From Bifidobacterium adolescentis ATCC 15703 (GTDB lineage: Bacteria > Actinomycetota > Actinomycetes > Actinomycetales > Bifidobacteriaceae), in contig NC_008618.1 of assembly GCF_000010425.1 (NCBI RefSeq), forward strand, positions 427,946-491,945: DNA of 64,000 nt, written 5' to 3'. The position numbers and the translations under genes are program-made. Every line of letters begins with the position of its first letter. Within the stretch, counting starts at the first letter, position 1. This document shows, piece after piece, positions 1-8,222 of this stretch. The notes under the pieces are model-generated. The model did no database searches and was not told the origin of the DNA. It worked only from the letters and a program-made list of their open reading frames with translations.

Positions 1-81
1 CTCGTGAGTATTATGGAGACTCGGCCCCTGAGCAAGACCAAGCGTTGGCGTCTCGATAGCATTATCGAGCGCGCTAAGTAA
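1..81 (+). CDS. rpsQ: 30S ribosomal protein S17, 3' end (partial)
   Basis: The window opens inside this gene. The last 26 codons read to a TAA at 79-81 and contain IMETRPLSKTKRWRL followed by a helix ending ERAK, which is the signature C-terminus of S17, a primary 16S rRNA-binding protein of the small subunit. The start lies outside the window. Its position just before rplN matches the standard S10-spc order (rpmC-rpsQ-rplN). Identification is firm although only the tail is visible. Confidence 0.93.
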   Translation, partial: LVSIMETRPLSKTKRWRLDSIIERAK

Positions 82-106
82 ATAAGTTCGGCAAGGCTCC
101 GTGAGT

Positions 107-139
107 CACCCCGCCTGCTTCTAGCAGGCAGGCGGGGTG
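107..139 (+). terminator. Hairpin between rpsQ and rplN
   Basis: A perfect 12-bp stem (107-118 pairing with 128-139) closes a 9-base loop. No T-run follows, so it may be an attenuator, an RNA-processing or stability element, or a partial terminator dividing the S10 part from the spc part. The sequence shows the hairpin directly; its role is inferred. Confidence 0.55.
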
Positions 140-172
140 CTTGGGGAGAACCAGCTCGGCTAAGGAGAATCA

Positions 173-541
173 ATGATTCAGCAGGAAACGCGGCTTCATG
201 TCGCCGACAACACGGGTGCGAAGGAACTCCTCGCCATCCGAGTGCTCGGCGGATCGAAGCGACGCTATGCCGGCATCGGTGACGTGATCGTCGCCTCCGT
301 CAAGGACGCCATCCCTGGCGGGTCGGTCAAGAAGGGCGACGTCGTCAAGGCTGTCGTCGTCCGCACTGTCAAGGAACACCGTCGTGTCGACGGCTCCTAC
401 ATCAAGTTCGACGAGAACGCCGCCGTCATTCTCGGCTCTGGCCGTGAACCGAAGGGCACTCGTATCTTCGGACCGGTCGGTCGTGAACTGCGCGACAAGC
501 GCTTCATGAAGATCGTGTCCCTCGCCCCGGAGGTGATCTGA
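173..541 (+). CDS. rplN: 50S ribosomal protein L14
   Basis: 122 residues, the usual length for L14. It begins [19 protein letters not shown] and carries the conserved [11 protein letters not shown] region and the C-terminal GPVGRELR block. L14 binds 23S rRNA near the subunit interface and contacts L19. The start is set by AAGGAG about 7 bases upstream of ATG. It is the first gene of the spc-type run and is followed after 1 base by rplX, so the two are co-transcribed and probably translationally coupled. Confidence 0.98.
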
Positions 542-542
542 C

Positions 543-878
543 ATGGCAGCCAAGATTAAGAGCGGCGACCTGGTCAAGGTCATCCGCGGCAAGGATCGCG
601 GCAAGGAAGGCACCGTCAAGCAGGTGCTCAAGGACGATCGTCTGATCGTCGAGGGCGTGCAGATCGTCAAGAAGCACGTCCGCGCCACGCAGCAGGGCCA
701 GCAGGCTGGCATCGTGGCTGTCGAGGCTCCGATTCATCGCTCCAACGTGATGGTCATCGATCCGGAGACCAAGCAGCCCACCCGCGTGCGCATCGTCGAA
801 AAGGAAGAGGCTCGTGACGGCAAGGTGAAGACCGTGCGCGTACGTGTCGCCAAGAAGTCCGGAAAGGAGCTGGCATGA
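543..878 (+). CDS. rplX: 50S ribosomal protein L24
   Basis: 111 residues with an N-terminal KOW motif ([18 protein letters not shown]), as expected for L24, an early assembly-initiator protein that binds the 5' domain of 23S rRNA. It starts 1 base after the rplN stop and its TGA overlaps the rplE start (ATGA), which suggests translational coupling. The length is typical of actinobacterial L24. Confidence 0.98.
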
Positions 879-1447
879 CCGATACCACTGTCGAAGCGCC
901 GGCAACTCCGCGCTTGAAGCAGAAGTACAACGAGCAGATCGTGCCGGAGCTGGAGAAGGAATTCCACTACTCCAACCCGATGCAGGTCGCTCGCGTCCAG
1001 AAGGTCGTCGTCTCCATGGGCGTTGGTGCCGCGGCTCGCGACTCCAAGCTCATCGAAGGCGCTGTCAAGGACCTCACTCTGATCACCGGCCAGAAGCCGA
1101 AGATCACCAAGGCTAAGAAGTCTGTCGCGCAGTTCCACCTGCGTGAGGGCCAGGCCATCGGCGCCTACGTCACCCTGCGTGGCGAGCGCATGTGGGAGTT
1201 CCTGGATCGCCTTCTGACCATGGCTCTGCCGCGTATCCGCGATTTCCGCGGCATCAACGGCGACCAGTTCGATGGTCAGGGCAACTACAACTTTGGCCTC
1301 ACCGAGCAGTCCATGTTCCACGAGATCGATCCGGATTCGATCGATCACCAGCGTGGTATGGACATCACCGTGGTGACCAGCACCAAGGACGACAAGGAAG
1401 CTCGCGTGCTCCTGAAGCACCTCGGCTTCCCCTTCAAGGAGAACTGA
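875..1447 (+). CDS. rplE: 50S ribosomal protein L5
   Basis: 190 residues, slightly longer than the usual 179-180 because of a short N-terminal extension ([12 protein letters not shown]). The L5 core is clear: [14 protein letters not shown], the central [17 protein letters not shown] block and the C-terminal [16 protein letters not shown]5 binds 5S rRNA in the central protuberance and contacts the P-site tRNA. The start codon overlaps the rplX stop (ATGA); GGAAAGGAG lies just upstream and supports this start. Confidence 0.98.
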
Positions 1448-1448
1448 T

Positions 1449-1634
1449 ATGGCAAAAACCGCTCTTAAGAACAAGGCGGCCGCTAAGCCGAAGTTCAAGG
1501 TGCGCGCCTATACGCGTTGCCAGGTCTGCGGTCGTCCTCACTCCGTCTACCGCAAGTTCGGCCTCTGCCGCATCTGCCTTCGTGAGAAGGCCCACCGCGG
1601 CGAGCTGCCCGGCGTTACGAAGTCCAGTTGGTAA
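1449..1634 (+). CDS. rpsZ: 30S ribosomal protein S14, zinc-binding type
   Basis: 61 residues. Cysteines at 24, 27, 40 and 43 form a CxxC-x12-CxxC zinc ribbon, so this is the short C+ form of S14 rather than the roughly 100-residue zinc-free paralogue. S14 assembles late into the 30S head. It begins 1 base after the rplE stop. Many bacteria also carry a zinc-independent copy under zinc control; none is visible in this window. Confidence 0.97.
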   Translation: MAKTALKNKAAAKPKFKVRAYTRCQVCGRPHSVYRKFGLCRICLREKAHRGELPGVTKSSW

Positions 1635-1663
1635 ATATCGACGCTGAAGGTCCGCGGCCCGAT

Positions 1664-1716
1664 CGCCTCTAAGGCGTGAGGGCGGCGGAAACCATGGCGA
1701 GAAAGGGCGTTAGCCC
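1664..1716 (+). promoter_or_regulatory. Two hairpins in the rpsZ-rpsH spacer
   Basis: The 84-base gap holds a 5-bp stem (1664-1668 with 1672-1676) and a second hairpin, GGGC-GTTA-GCCC, at 1705-1716. The second ends 2 bases before the rpsH ATG at 1719 and includes part of the purine-rich AAAGGG that would serve as ribosome-binding site, so it could limit rpsH initiation. The pairing is visible; the regulatory role is inferred. Confidence 0.4.
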
Positions 1717-1718
1717 AA

Positions 1719-2117
1719 ATGACAATGACAGATCCGATCGCAGACATGCTTACGCGTCTGCGTAATGCGAGCGCGGCAAAGCACGAGACCGTGGATATGC
1801 CGTACTCCAAGTTCAAGGCGAACATCGCTGAGATTCTGAAGCGTGAAGGCTACATCAAGGACTTCACCGCCAAGGAAGCCAAGGTTGGCCAGACTCTTGA
1901 GGTCACCCTCAAGTACGGTCCGAACGGCGAGCGTTCCATCCAGGGCATCAAGCGCATCTCCAAGCCGGGCCTGCGTCGTTACGCAAAGTCCGATGCTCTG
2001 CCGATGCCGCTCGGTGGCCTTGGCATCGCAATCATCTCGACTAGCTCGGGACTGCTGACCCAGAAGGAATGCCTCGACCGAGGCATCGGCGGCGAGATCG
2101 TCGCTTTCGTTTGGTGA
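1719..2117 (+). CDS. rpsH: 30S ribosomal protein S8
   Basis: 132 residues beginning [17 protein letters not shown], with the conserved C-terminal [11 protein letters not shown] that binds 16S rRNA helix 21. S8 is a primary 16S-binding protein and, in E. coli, represses spc operon translation. The start is the first of two close in-frame ATGs (MTM); AAAGGG upstream is part of a small hairpin. rplF follows after 17 bases. Confidence 0.98.
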   Translation: MTMTDPIADMLTRLRNASAAKHETVDMPYSKFKANIAEILKREGYIKDFTAKEAKVGQTLEVTLKYGPNGERSIQGIKRISKPGLRRYAKSDALPMPLGGLGIAIISTSSGLLTQKECLDRGIGGEIVAFVW

Positions 2118-2134
2118 GAAAGGAGAGCTGAAAC

Positions 2135-2674
2135 ATGGCATCGCATATTGGTAAGCTCCCCGTCACCATTCCGGCTGGCGTGGAAGTCAAGATCGACGGT
2201 CAGTCCTTTACCGCCAAGGGCGCTAAGGGCACTGACTCCTACGAGATTCCTGAAGGCATCACCGCAGTGGTCGAAGGCAACGAAGTTGTCCTCACCCCGG
2301 CTGATGACCTGCGTCCGACCCGTGCAAAGCACGGCCTGGCTCGCTCCATCGTGGCGGGCATGGTCAAGGGCGTGCACGAGGGTTATGCCAAGACTCTGGA
2401 GATCGTCGGTACCGGTTACCGCGCCCAGATGAAGGGTAAGGGCATTGAGTTCTCCCTCGGCTATTCCCACACCATCACCGTCGAGCCGCCGGCAGGTATC
2501 GAATTCGAACTGCCGAACCCGAACCAGGTGATCGTCAAGGGCATCGACAAGCAGGCTGTTGGCCAGTGCGCCGCTAACATTCGTAAGCTTCGTGCTCCGG
2601 AACCCTACAAGGGCAAGGGCATCAAGTACGCGGATGAGCACATTCTGCGCAAGGCTGGAAAGGCTGGTAAGTAA
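2135..2674 (+). CDS. rplF: 50S ribosomal protein L6
   Basis: 179 residues, normal for L6, with two repeated alpha/beta domains. The signature [13 protein letters not shown] near residues 155-167 is intact. L6 sits near the sarcin-ricin loop and the L7/L12 stalk base. Start ATG is preceded by GAAAGGAGAG at a good distance. Its TAA overlaps the rplR ATG by one base (TAATG), indicating coupled translation. Confidence 0.98.
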   Translation: MASHIGKLPVTIPAGVEVKIDGQSFTAKGAKGTDSYEIPEGITAVVEGNEVVLTPADDLRPTRAKHGLARSIVAGMVKGVHEGYAKTLEIVGTGYRAQMKGKGIEFSLGYSHTITVEPPAGIEFELPNPNQVIVKGIDKQAVGQCAANIRKLRAPEPYKGKGIKYADEHILRKAGKAGK

Positions 2675-3045
2675 TGAGCGTCCAGATTCTCGGTAAGGGC
2701 AAGAAGGTCGCGCTTAAGCGCCGTCACGCTCGTCTGCGCAAGCACATCAGCGGTACCCCGGAGCTTCCGCGTCTGGTGGTTACCCGTTCCAACCGTCACA
2801 TGGTTGCCCAGATCATCGATGACACCAAGGGTGTCACCCTGGTGAGCGAATCCACTCTGACCAGCGATTTCGCCGGTTTCGAGGGCACCAAGACCGAAGC
2901 CGCCAAGAAGGTCGGCGAACTGATCGCCAAGAAGGCTCAGGACGCTGGCATTACCGCGGTCGTGTTCGATCGTGGCGGCAACAAGTATCATGGCCGCGTC
3001 GCAGCTGTCGCTGAAGGCGCCCGCGAGGGAGGTCTGGCACTGTGA
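2674..3045 (+). CDS. rplR: 50S ribosomal protein L18
   Basis: 123 residues with a basic N-terminus ([14 protein letters not shown]) and the L18 core [19 protein letters not shown], ending in [25 protein letters not shown]18 binds 5S rRNA together with L5. It overlaps rplF by one base and rpsE by four, so it belongs to a tightly coupled run. Confidence 0.98.
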   Translation: MSVQILGKGKKVALKRRHARLRKHISGTPELPRLVVTRSNRHMVAQIIDDTKGVTLVSESTLTSDFAGFEGTKTEAAKKVGELIAKKAQDAGITAVVFDRGGNKYHGRVAAVAEGAREGGLAL

Positions 3046-3767
3046 GCGACAACGAAAAGGAAACCCAAGTGGCTGAAGAAACTCAGAACACTCAGGCTGC
3101 CGCTGAGTCCAACAACGAGGACCGCAAGTCCCGTCGTGGCCAGCGCGGTGAGGGTCGTCGTGGCGAGCGTCGCAACCGTCGTGAGGAATCTCACGAGAAC
3201 GAGATGCTCGATCGCGTGGTGACCATCAACCGTGTGTCCAAGACCCACAAGGGTGGTCGTACGTTCAGCTTCGCCGCCCTCGTGGTGGTTGGCGACGGCA
3301 AGGGCACCGTTGGTGTTGGCTACGGCAAGTCCCGTGAGGTCCCGGCTGCAATCGCCAAGGGCCAGCTGGATGCCAAGAAGCACATGTTCACCGTGCCGCG
3401 CATCAAGGGCACCGTCACCCACCCGGTGATCGGCCACGATGCCGCTGGCACCGTGCTGCTGCGCCCGGCTGCTCCGGGTACCGGCGTTATCGCCGGCGGT
3501 GCAGTCCGCGCCGTCATGGAATGCGCTGGCATCACCGACGTCCTGACCAAGTCGATGGGCTCCGCCACCGCCGTCAACGTGGTGCGCGCAACCGTCGACG
3601 CCCTCAAGAAGCTCGAAGAGCCGGAAGAGATTGCCGCACGTCGTGGCATGTCTCTCGAAGAGGTGGCTCCGGACGCGCTGCTGCGTGCTCGCGCCGAAGG
3701 CATCGCCGAGGCCCGCAAGGCTCGTGAAGAGGCTCAGGCCAAGGCTGCTCAGAAGGACGGTGAGTGA
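3042..3767 (+). CDS. rpsE: 30S ribosomal protein S5 with long termini
   Basis: 241 residues, compared with about 166 in E. coli. The S5 core starts near residue 57 ([16 protein letters not shown]) and includes the [16 protein letters not shown] hairpin that acts in decoding fidelity and helicase activity. The first 55 residues are charged, with RRG/GRRGERR repeats, and the C-terminus is an Ala/Glu/Lys helix. Start: GTG at 3042 overlapping the rplR stop with GAGGGAGG upstream; a second GTG at 3069 with AAAAGGA upstream is possible. The extensions resemble those of other actinobacteria and probably stay disordered on the ribosome surface. Confidence 0.96.
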   Translation: MSDNEKETQVAEETQNTQAAAESNNEDRKSRRGQRGEGRRGERRNRREESHENEMLDRVVTINRVSKTHKGGRTFSFAALVVVGDGKGTVGVGYGKSREVPAAIAKGQLDAKKHMFTVPRIKGTVTHPVIGHDAAGTVLLRPAAPGTGVIAGGAVRAVMECAGITDVLTKSMGSATAVNVVRATVDALKKLEEPEEIAARRGMSLEEVAPDALLRARAEGIAEARKAREEAQAKAAQKDGE

Positions 3768-3949
3768 TGACTAACCTGAACATCAAGCTGCACCACGGTC
3801 TGGTGAACTCCACTCCGAAGCAGCGTGCTGCGGCTCAGACTCTGGGCCTGAACAAGATCGGCAAGACCGTGACTCGTGAGGATACTCCGGCCCTTCGTGG
3901 CCAGCTGCAGGTCCTCCGTCACCTGATCACCGTCGAGGAGGCTGACTGA
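3767..3949 (+). CDS. rpmD: 50S ribosomal protein L30
   Basis: 60 residues of the short bacterial L30 form: [34 protein letters not shown] at 3767 overlaps the last base of the rpsE stop (TGATG); a GTG three bases upstream is also in frame but ATG fits better. L30 is a small 23S-binding protein near the 5S region. It is followed 2 bases later by rplO. Confidence 0.96.
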   Translation: MTNLNIKLHHGLVNSTPKQRAAAQTLGLNKIGKTVTREDTPALRGQLQVLRHLITVEEAD

Positions 3950-3951
3950 TT

Positions 3952-4398
3952 ATGGCAGACATTCTGCAGATGCATGACCTGAAGCCGGCTCCGGGTGCCA
4001 ACAAGGATCGTATCCGCGTTGGCCGTGGTGAAGGCTCCAAGGGTAAGACCTCGGGCCGTGGCGACAAGGGCACCAAGAAGCGCTATCAGGTTCGTCCGGG
4101 CTTCGAAGGTGGCCAGCTGCCGCTGTACATGCGCCTTCCGAAGCTGCGTGGCTTCAAGAACCCGTTCAAGAAGGAATACCAGGTCGTCAACGTGGCTGTT
4201 CTTGCGGAACTGTTCCCGCAGGGCGGCGAGATCACCGTGGCTGATTTGGTTGCCAAGGGTGCCGTCCGCAACGGCTTCCCGGTCAAGGTCCTGGGCGACG
4301 GCGAGGTTTCGGCTGCCTACACTCTCAAGGGTGTCAAGGCTTCCGCTTCCGCCAAGTCCAAGATCGAGGCTGCTGGCGGCTCCATTTCCGAGGATTGA
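3952..4398 (+). CDS. rplO: 50S ribosomal protein L15
   Basis: 148 residues. The Gly/Arg/Lys-rich N-terminus ([19 protein letters not shown]) that threads into 23S rRNA and the C-terminal globular [17 protein letters not shown]-like fold are both present. It is the last ribosomal gene before a strong terminator, so the spc-type transcript probably ends here and secY is separately initiated or reads through. Confidence 0.98.
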   Translation: MADILQMHDLKPAPGANKDRIRVGRGEGSKGKTSGRGDKGTKKRYQVRPGFEGGQLPLYMRLPKLRGFKNPFKKEYQVVNVAVLAELFPQGGEITVADLVAKGAVRNGFPVKVLGDGEVSAAYTLKGVKASASAKSKIEAAGGSISED

Positions 4399-4431
4399 TT
4401 CCAACGGAATGTAGCTGACTGAAGCTCAGAC

Positions 4432-4469
4432 ATGAGGCTTCCCCCGCTTTAGAGCGGGGGAAGCCTCAT
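4432..4469 (+). terminator. Strong hairpin terminator after rplO
   Basis: A perfect 17-bp stem (4432-4448 with 4453-4469) closes a TTAG tetraloop and is followed by TCGTTTG. This is one of the most stable hairpins in the window and marks the end of the rplN-rplO transcript. The T-tract is weak, so termination may be incomplete or assisted. Confidence 0.85.
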
Positions 4470-4626
4470 TCGTTTGCAGTCAAAATGCAATCATGCATGG
4501 AAAAACAAAAAACAGACGAATAATGACGAAAACGCCATATCGGTAGACGCCGTACGCTAGACTCGAGCGTTAGAGTCTGTTTTTGCACGTGTGCGCAGGT
4601 GCGCACGACGATGGAAGGAACCCCAG

Positions 4627-5964
4627 GTGAGGACGTTAATCCAGGCCTTGAAGACCAAGGAATTGAGGAATAAAATCCTCTTCACCCTTGGTATCATCAT
4701 CATTTATCGTATCGGTTCATTCATCCCGACCCCTGGCGTCGATTACACCGTCGTCCAGCAGTGCGTCGGCAAGATGAACAACGCTTCTGAGAACTTTATC
4801 GGTCTGGTGAACCTCTTCTCCGGCGGCGCCATGCTGCAGCTGTCGATTTTCGCATTGGGCGTCATGCCGTACATCACCGCATCGATCGTCATCCAGCTGC
4901 TGCGTGTGGTCATCCCTCGTTTCGAGGCACTGCACAAGGAAGGCCAGTCCGGCGAAGCCAAGCTGACCCAGTACACCCGTTATCTGACCATCGGCCTTGC
5001 CGTGCTGCAGTCCACCACCATTCTGGTGACCGCACGTTCCGGCGCGCTGTTCAACTACCAGTGCTCTCAGGTTGTTCCGGACGGTTCCGTGTGGAACCTT
5101 GTGGTCATGGTGCTCATCATGACCGGCGGCACCGGCCTCATCATGTGGATGGCCGAATTGGTTACCGATAAGGGCCTCGGCCAGGGTATGTCCATCCTTA
5201 TCTTCATGTCCATCTGCTCCGGCTTCCTGCCGCAGCTGTGGGAGATCGGCTGGGGCACCAACGGCACCGATGGCAATTGGGGCAAGTTCGCCGCGGTCGT
5301 CGGCACCCTGCTGGTCATCATGATCCTTGTCATCTACGTCGAGCTTGCCCAGCGTCGTATTCCGGTGCAGTACACCCGCCGTATGATCGGCCGCAAGATG
5401 TACGGTGGCTCCTCCACCTACCTGCCGCTGAAGATCAACATGAGCGGCGTCATCCCGCCGATCTTCGCATCCTCCATCCTGGCCGTGCCGACGCTGATCG
5501 CGCAGTTCGGCAATTCCGACCAGTCCTGGGTCAAGTGGATCAACTCCAACCTGGCCAACACCACATCCGTGTGGTACATCGCACTGTACGCGCTGATGAT
5601 CGTGTTCTTCTGCTTCTTCTACACGGAGATCACCTTCAACCCGGACGAGACCGCCGACAACATGAAGCAGTACGGCGGCTTCATTCCGGGCATCCGCGCG
5701 GGAAGCGCCACCAGCAACTACCTGAGCTACGTGATGAACCGTCTGAACACGGTCGGCGCCGTCTACCTGCTGTTCGTGGCGCTTATCCCGACGGTGCTCA
5801 TCATGGCGCTGAACCTGAACACCAAGCTGCCGTTCGGCGGAACCACCATCCTGATCATCGCAGGCGTCGGCCTCGACACCCTGCGCCAGGCCAAGGCCCA
5901 GACCGAACAGTTCCAGTACGCTGGCTTCCTGTTCGAGGACACCGACCACAAGGAAGGTAAGTAA
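4627..5964 (+). CDS. secY: Preprotein translocase subunit SecY
   Basis: 445 residues and ten predicted membrane segments. It carries the SecY signatures GGAMLQLSIFALGVMPYITAS (shortened: ALGVMPYITASI) and the C-terminal cytosolic loop around YVELAQRRIPVQYTRR. SecY forms the protein-conducting channel of SecYEG in the cytoplasmic membrane. Start: GTG at 4627 with GGAAGGA 7 bases upstream, giving VRTLIQALKTKELRNK, the usual N-terminus; a longer in-frame start at 4591 lacks a ribosome-binding site. The 157-base leader after the rplO terminator contains TAGACT at 4558-4563 as a possible -10, with no convincing -35. Confidence 0.97.
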   Translation: MRTLIQALKTKELRNKILFTLGIIIIYRIGSFIPTPGVDYTVVQQCVGKMNNASENFIGLVNLFSGGAMLQLSIFALGVMPYITASIVIQLLRVVIPRFEALHKEGQSGEAKLTQYTRYLTIGLAVLQSTTILVTARSGALFNYQCSQVVPDGSVWNLVVMVLIMTGGTGLIMWMAELVTDKGLGQGMSILIFMSICSGFLPQLWEIGWGTNGTDGNWGKFAAVVGTLLVIMILVIYVELAQRRIPVQYTRRMIGRKMYGGSSTYLPLKINMSGVIPPIFASSILAVPTLIAQFGNSDQSWVKWINSNLANTTSVWYIALYALMIVFFCFFYTEITFNPDETADNMKQYGGFIPGIRAGSATSNYLSYVMNRLNTVGAVYLLFVALIPTVLIMALNLNTKLPFGGTTILIIAGVGLDTLRQAKAQTEQFQYAGFLFEDTDHKEGK

Positions 5965-5971
5965 CCACTTG

Positions 5972-6018
5972 AATCGTGATGTCGTTTCCGTTGATCGGGA
6001 GCGGTATCACGATTTTTA
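5972..6018 (+). terminator. Probable terminator after secY
   Basis: A 9-bp stem (5972-5980 with 6006-6014) encloses a 25-base loop that can itself fold (CCG/CGG), followed by TTTTTA. It suggests partial separation of secY from adk. A small TCCCC/GGGGA hairpin (6044-6058) lies in the adk leader. Confidence 0.6.
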
Positions 6019-6081
6019 TGTTAAGTAATCCATCATCCGAAAATCCCCGTTGAGGGGAATGAACGAAACGGAGAACAACAC

Positions 6082-6642
6082 ATGCGACTGCTGATCATGG
6101 GCCCGCAGGGCGTAGGCAAGGGCACCCAGGCCGCTCTGCTGAGCGAGCACTACGGAATCCCGGCGATCTCCACCGGCGATATCTTCCGCTACAACATCAA
6201 GAACAAGACCGAGCTTGGCGTCGAAGCGCTCAAGTACATCGACAAGGGCGAGCTTGTGCCGGACGAGCTGACCAACAAGATCGTCAAGGACCGTCTGGCC
6301 ATGGACGACGCCAAGAACGGCTGGATTCTCGATGGCTATCCGCGCAACGCCTCCCAGGTCGAGGCTCTCGACGCCATCCTGGGCGAACTGGACACCCCGC
6401 TTGACGCGGTCGTCGCACTGGATGCAGATCACGACGTGCTCATGGAGCGTATGAAGAAGCGCGCCGAAATCGAAGGCCGCTCCGACGACACCCCTGAAGC
6501 CATCGCCAAGCGTCTTGACGTGTACGCCAAGGAGACCGCGCCGCTGCTGGACATCTACCAGAAGCGCGGCCTGCTCAAGACGTTCAATGGCGTCGGCGCC
6601 GTCGACGAGATCCAGGCCACCATCGTGGCGGAGCTTGGCTGA
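6082..6642 (+). CDS. adk: Adenylate kinase, short-lid form
   Basis: 186 residues. Catalyses ATP + AMP to 2 ADP in the cytosol. The P-loop GPQGVGKGT occupies residues 7-15, the AMP-binding STGDIFR follows, and the signature DGYPRN lies near residues 85-90. It is about 30 residues shorter than E. coli Adk because the LID insert is absent (no zinc-finger cysteines), as in other actinobacteria. Start ATG has ACGGAGAAC upstream. The gene sits between secY and infA without the map gene found there in many bacteria. Confidence 0.97.
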   Translation: MRLLIMGPQGVGKGTQAALLSEHYGIPAISTGDIFRYNIKNKTELGVEALKYIDKGELVPDELTNKIVKDRLAMDDAKNGWILDGYPRNASQVEALDAILGELDTPLDAVVALDADHDVLMERMKKRAEIEGRSDDTPEAIAKRLDVYAKETAPLLDIYQKRGLLKTFNGVGAVDEIQATIVAELG

Positions 6643-6674
6643 AGGAAAAACCAAGCAGAATAACATATTTCCAA

Positions 6675-6723
6675 CGAAAGCGGGAATCGCGACACGCCGA
6701 ACGTGTCTTGATTCCCGCTTTCG
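6675..6723 (+). terminator. Terminator after adk
   Basis: A 14-bp outer stem (6675-6688 with 6710-6723) contains an inner 6-bp stem (GACACG with CGTGTC, 6691-6707). It would end the secY-adk transcript ahead of infA. Downstream, infA must have its own promoter or rely on read-through; I see no convincing -35/-10 pair in 6724-6780. Confidence 0.75.
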
Positions 6724-6789
6724 TGTATTCTTGCAAGTTGGTGTGTCTTCGGGCACGCATAGTAATCGCCAAGGAACGGAACGAGGCTC

Positions 6790-7008
6790 ATGGCTAAAGA
6801 CGGTGTGATTGAAGTCGAAGGACAGGTAGTGGAAGCACTGCCGAACGCGATGTTTCGTGTTGAACTCGAAAACAAGCATATCGTGCTCGCAACCATTTCG
6901 GGCAAGATGAGGAAGAACTACATCCGCATCCTGCCGCAGGATCGTGTTGTGCTGGAGATGAGCCCCTACGACCTGAACCGCGGCCGTATTACGTACCGTT
7001 ACAAGTAA
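6790..7008 (+). CDS. infA: Translation initiation factor IF-1
   Basis: 72 residues forming a single S1-like OB fold; [26 protein letters not shown] and the C-terminal [13 protein letters not shown] are diagnostic. IF-1 occupies the 30S A site during initiation and works with IF-2 (encoded at 16.6 kb here). Start ATG follows AACGGAACGAGG. It heads the infA-rpmJ-rpsM-rpsK-rpoA-rplQ alpha operon. Confidence 0.98.
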
Positions 7009-7031
7009 AGGTACACAAGCAAAGGAAAACC

Positions 7032-7145
7032 ATGAAGGTCAGCCCTAGTGTGAAGAGGATCTGCGAGAACTGCCGCGTGATCCGTCGTCACGGCCGCGTC
7101 ATGGTGATCTGCGTCAACCCGCGCCATAAGCAGCGTCAGGGCTGA
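7032..7145 (+). CDS. rpmJ: 50S ribosomal protein L36
   Basis: 37 residues, beginning [20 protein letters not shown]. Cys11, Cys14, Cys27 and His32 form the zinc site of the C+ form. L36 binds 23S rRNA near the GTPase-associated region. AAAGGA lies 6 bases upstream of the ATG. The gene fills the short interval between infA and rpsM and is easily missed because of its size. Confidence 0.96.
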
Positions 7146-7188
7146 GAGCAGATCCAGCGGCATAAACAGTACAGGCGCTGAGTCACAG

Positions 7189-7240
7189 CCCGTGAAAGCG
7201 GGATGAACCCCGGGTACGCAGGCCCGGGCCGGGAAACCGG
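7189..7240 (+). promoter_or_regulatory. Structured leader between rpmJ and rpsM
   Basis: The 136-base gap contains three consecutive stems: CCCG/CGGG (7189-7192 with 7199-7202), CCCGGG/CCCGGG (7209-7214 with 7223-7228) and CCGG-GAAA-CCGG (7229-7240), the last capped by a GNRA tetraloop. This density of structure ahead of rpsM suggests an autoregulatory mRNA target of the kind used by the alpha operon in other bacteria. The fold is read from sequence; the function is inferred. Confidence 0.4.
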
Positions 7241-7281
7241 ACGACTCGGTGCAAGACCTGCGGAAAACAGAAGGAATCGCA

Positions 7282-7659
7282 ATGGCACGTCTTGCCGGAG
7301 TCGACATCCCCAATGAGAAGCGCATCGAGATCGCCCTCACCTACATCTTTGGTGTTGGTCGTACTCGTGCCAAGGAAACGCTTGCCGCGACCGGTATCAA
7401 TCCGGACATTCGCGTCAAGGATCTGACGGATGAGCAGCTGATTACGCTGCGTGATTACCTTGAGGGTAACTACAAGATCGAGGGTGATCTGCGTCGTGAA
7501 ATCGATGCGGACATCCGCCGTAAGATCCAGATCAACTGCTACCAAGGCCAGCGTCACCGTAAGGGACTTCCTGTGCGCGGTCAGCGCACCAAGACCAATG
7601 CTCGTACCCGCAAGGGCCCGAAGCGCACGGTCGCCGGAAAGAAGAAGGCCACCAAGTAA
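7282..7659 (+). CDS. rpsM: 30S ribosomal protein S13
   Basis: 125 residues. Starts [14 protein letters not shown], the canonical S13 N-terminus, and ends in the basic tail [18 protein letters not shown] that reaches the P-site tRNA. ATG at 7282 follows AGAAGGAATCGCA; an upstream in-frame ATG at 7249 would add 11 residues and has no ribosome-binding site. Part of the alpha operon, upstream of rpsK. Confidence 0.97.
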   Translation: MARLAGVDIPNEKRIEIALTYIFGVGRTRAKETLAATGINPDIRVKDLTDEQLITLRDYLEGNYKIEGDLRREIDADIRRKIQINCYQGQRHRKGLPVRGQRTKTNARTRKGPKRTVAGKKKATK

Positions 7660-7683
7660 TCGGTGGCTGACAGTTCAAGCCAC

Positions 7684-7697
7684 GAGGCGTAAGCCTC
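7684..7697 (+). promoter_or_regulatory. GNRA-capped hairpin between rpsM and rpsK
   Basis: GAGGC-GTAA-GCCTC forms a short, stable hairpin with a GTAA tetraloop in the 84-base spacer. No T-run follows, so this is an intra-operon RNA element rather than a terminator. Role unknown. Confidence 0.4.
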
Positions 7698-7743
7698 ATC
7701 GTTTGAACATCAAAGCAAATTCGTTATTAGGAAACGAGGGTCA

Positions 7744-8142
7744 ATGGCAGCTCAAAAGCAAGCCGCGCGCAAGCCGCGTCGCCGCGACCGCAAGTCGGTC
7801 CCGGTTGGGCAGGCGCACATCAAGTCCACTTTCAACAACACCATCATTTCGATCACCGACCCGTCCGGCGCAGTTGTGTCCTGGGCGTCCGGTGGCGATG
7901 TCGGCTTCAAGGGCTCCCGTAAGTCCACGCCGTACGCCGCTGGCATGGCCGCCGAATCCGCAGCCCGCAAGGCTATGGAGCACGGTCTCAAGAAGGTCGA
8001 CGTGTTCGTGAAGGGCCCGGGTTCCGGTCGTGAAACCGCCATCCGTTCCCTGCAGTCCGCCGGACTCGAAGTCGGTTCCATCACCGACGTCACCCCGCAG
8101 GCACACAACGGCGTTCGTCCTCCGAAGCGCCGTCGCGTCTGA
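7744..8142 (+). CDS. rpsK: 30S ribosomal protein S11
   Basis: 132 residues. Core motifs [19 protein letters not shown]-type and the C-terminal [18 protein letters not shown] are typical of S11, which lines the mRNA exit channel of the 30S platform. Start ATG is preceded by AAACGAGGGTCA. It lies directly before rpoA; rpsD (S4), which often sits here, is absent from this operon, as in several actinobacteria. Confidence 0.97.
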   Translation: MAAQKQAARKPRRRDRKSVPVGQAHIKSTFNNTIISITDPSGAVVSWASGGDVGFKGSRKSTPYAAGMAAESAARKAMEHGLKKVDVFVKGPGSGRETAIRSLQSAGLEVGSITDVTPQAHNGVRPPKRRRV

Positions 8143-8177
8143 GCACTAGAAGAAATCATCAATCCAACGCCGCTTAT

Positions 8178-8200
8178 GGCCGGTGAGTGCACCACCGGCC
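8178..8200 (+). promoter_or_regulatory. Hairpin ahead of rpoA
   Basis: GGCCGGTG (8178-8185) pairs with CACCGGCC (8193-8200) over a 7-base loop, 22 bases before the rpoA GTG start. It could be an attenuator or an RNA-stability element within the alpha operon. No T-tract follows. Confidence 0.4.
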
Positions 8201-8222
8201 TGAAGCTGAAAGGATAACCACA

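Noticed and set aside
7146-7281. Known riboswitch upstream of rpsM
   Set aside because: The stems do not match a class I can name; reported only as an unassigned structured leader.
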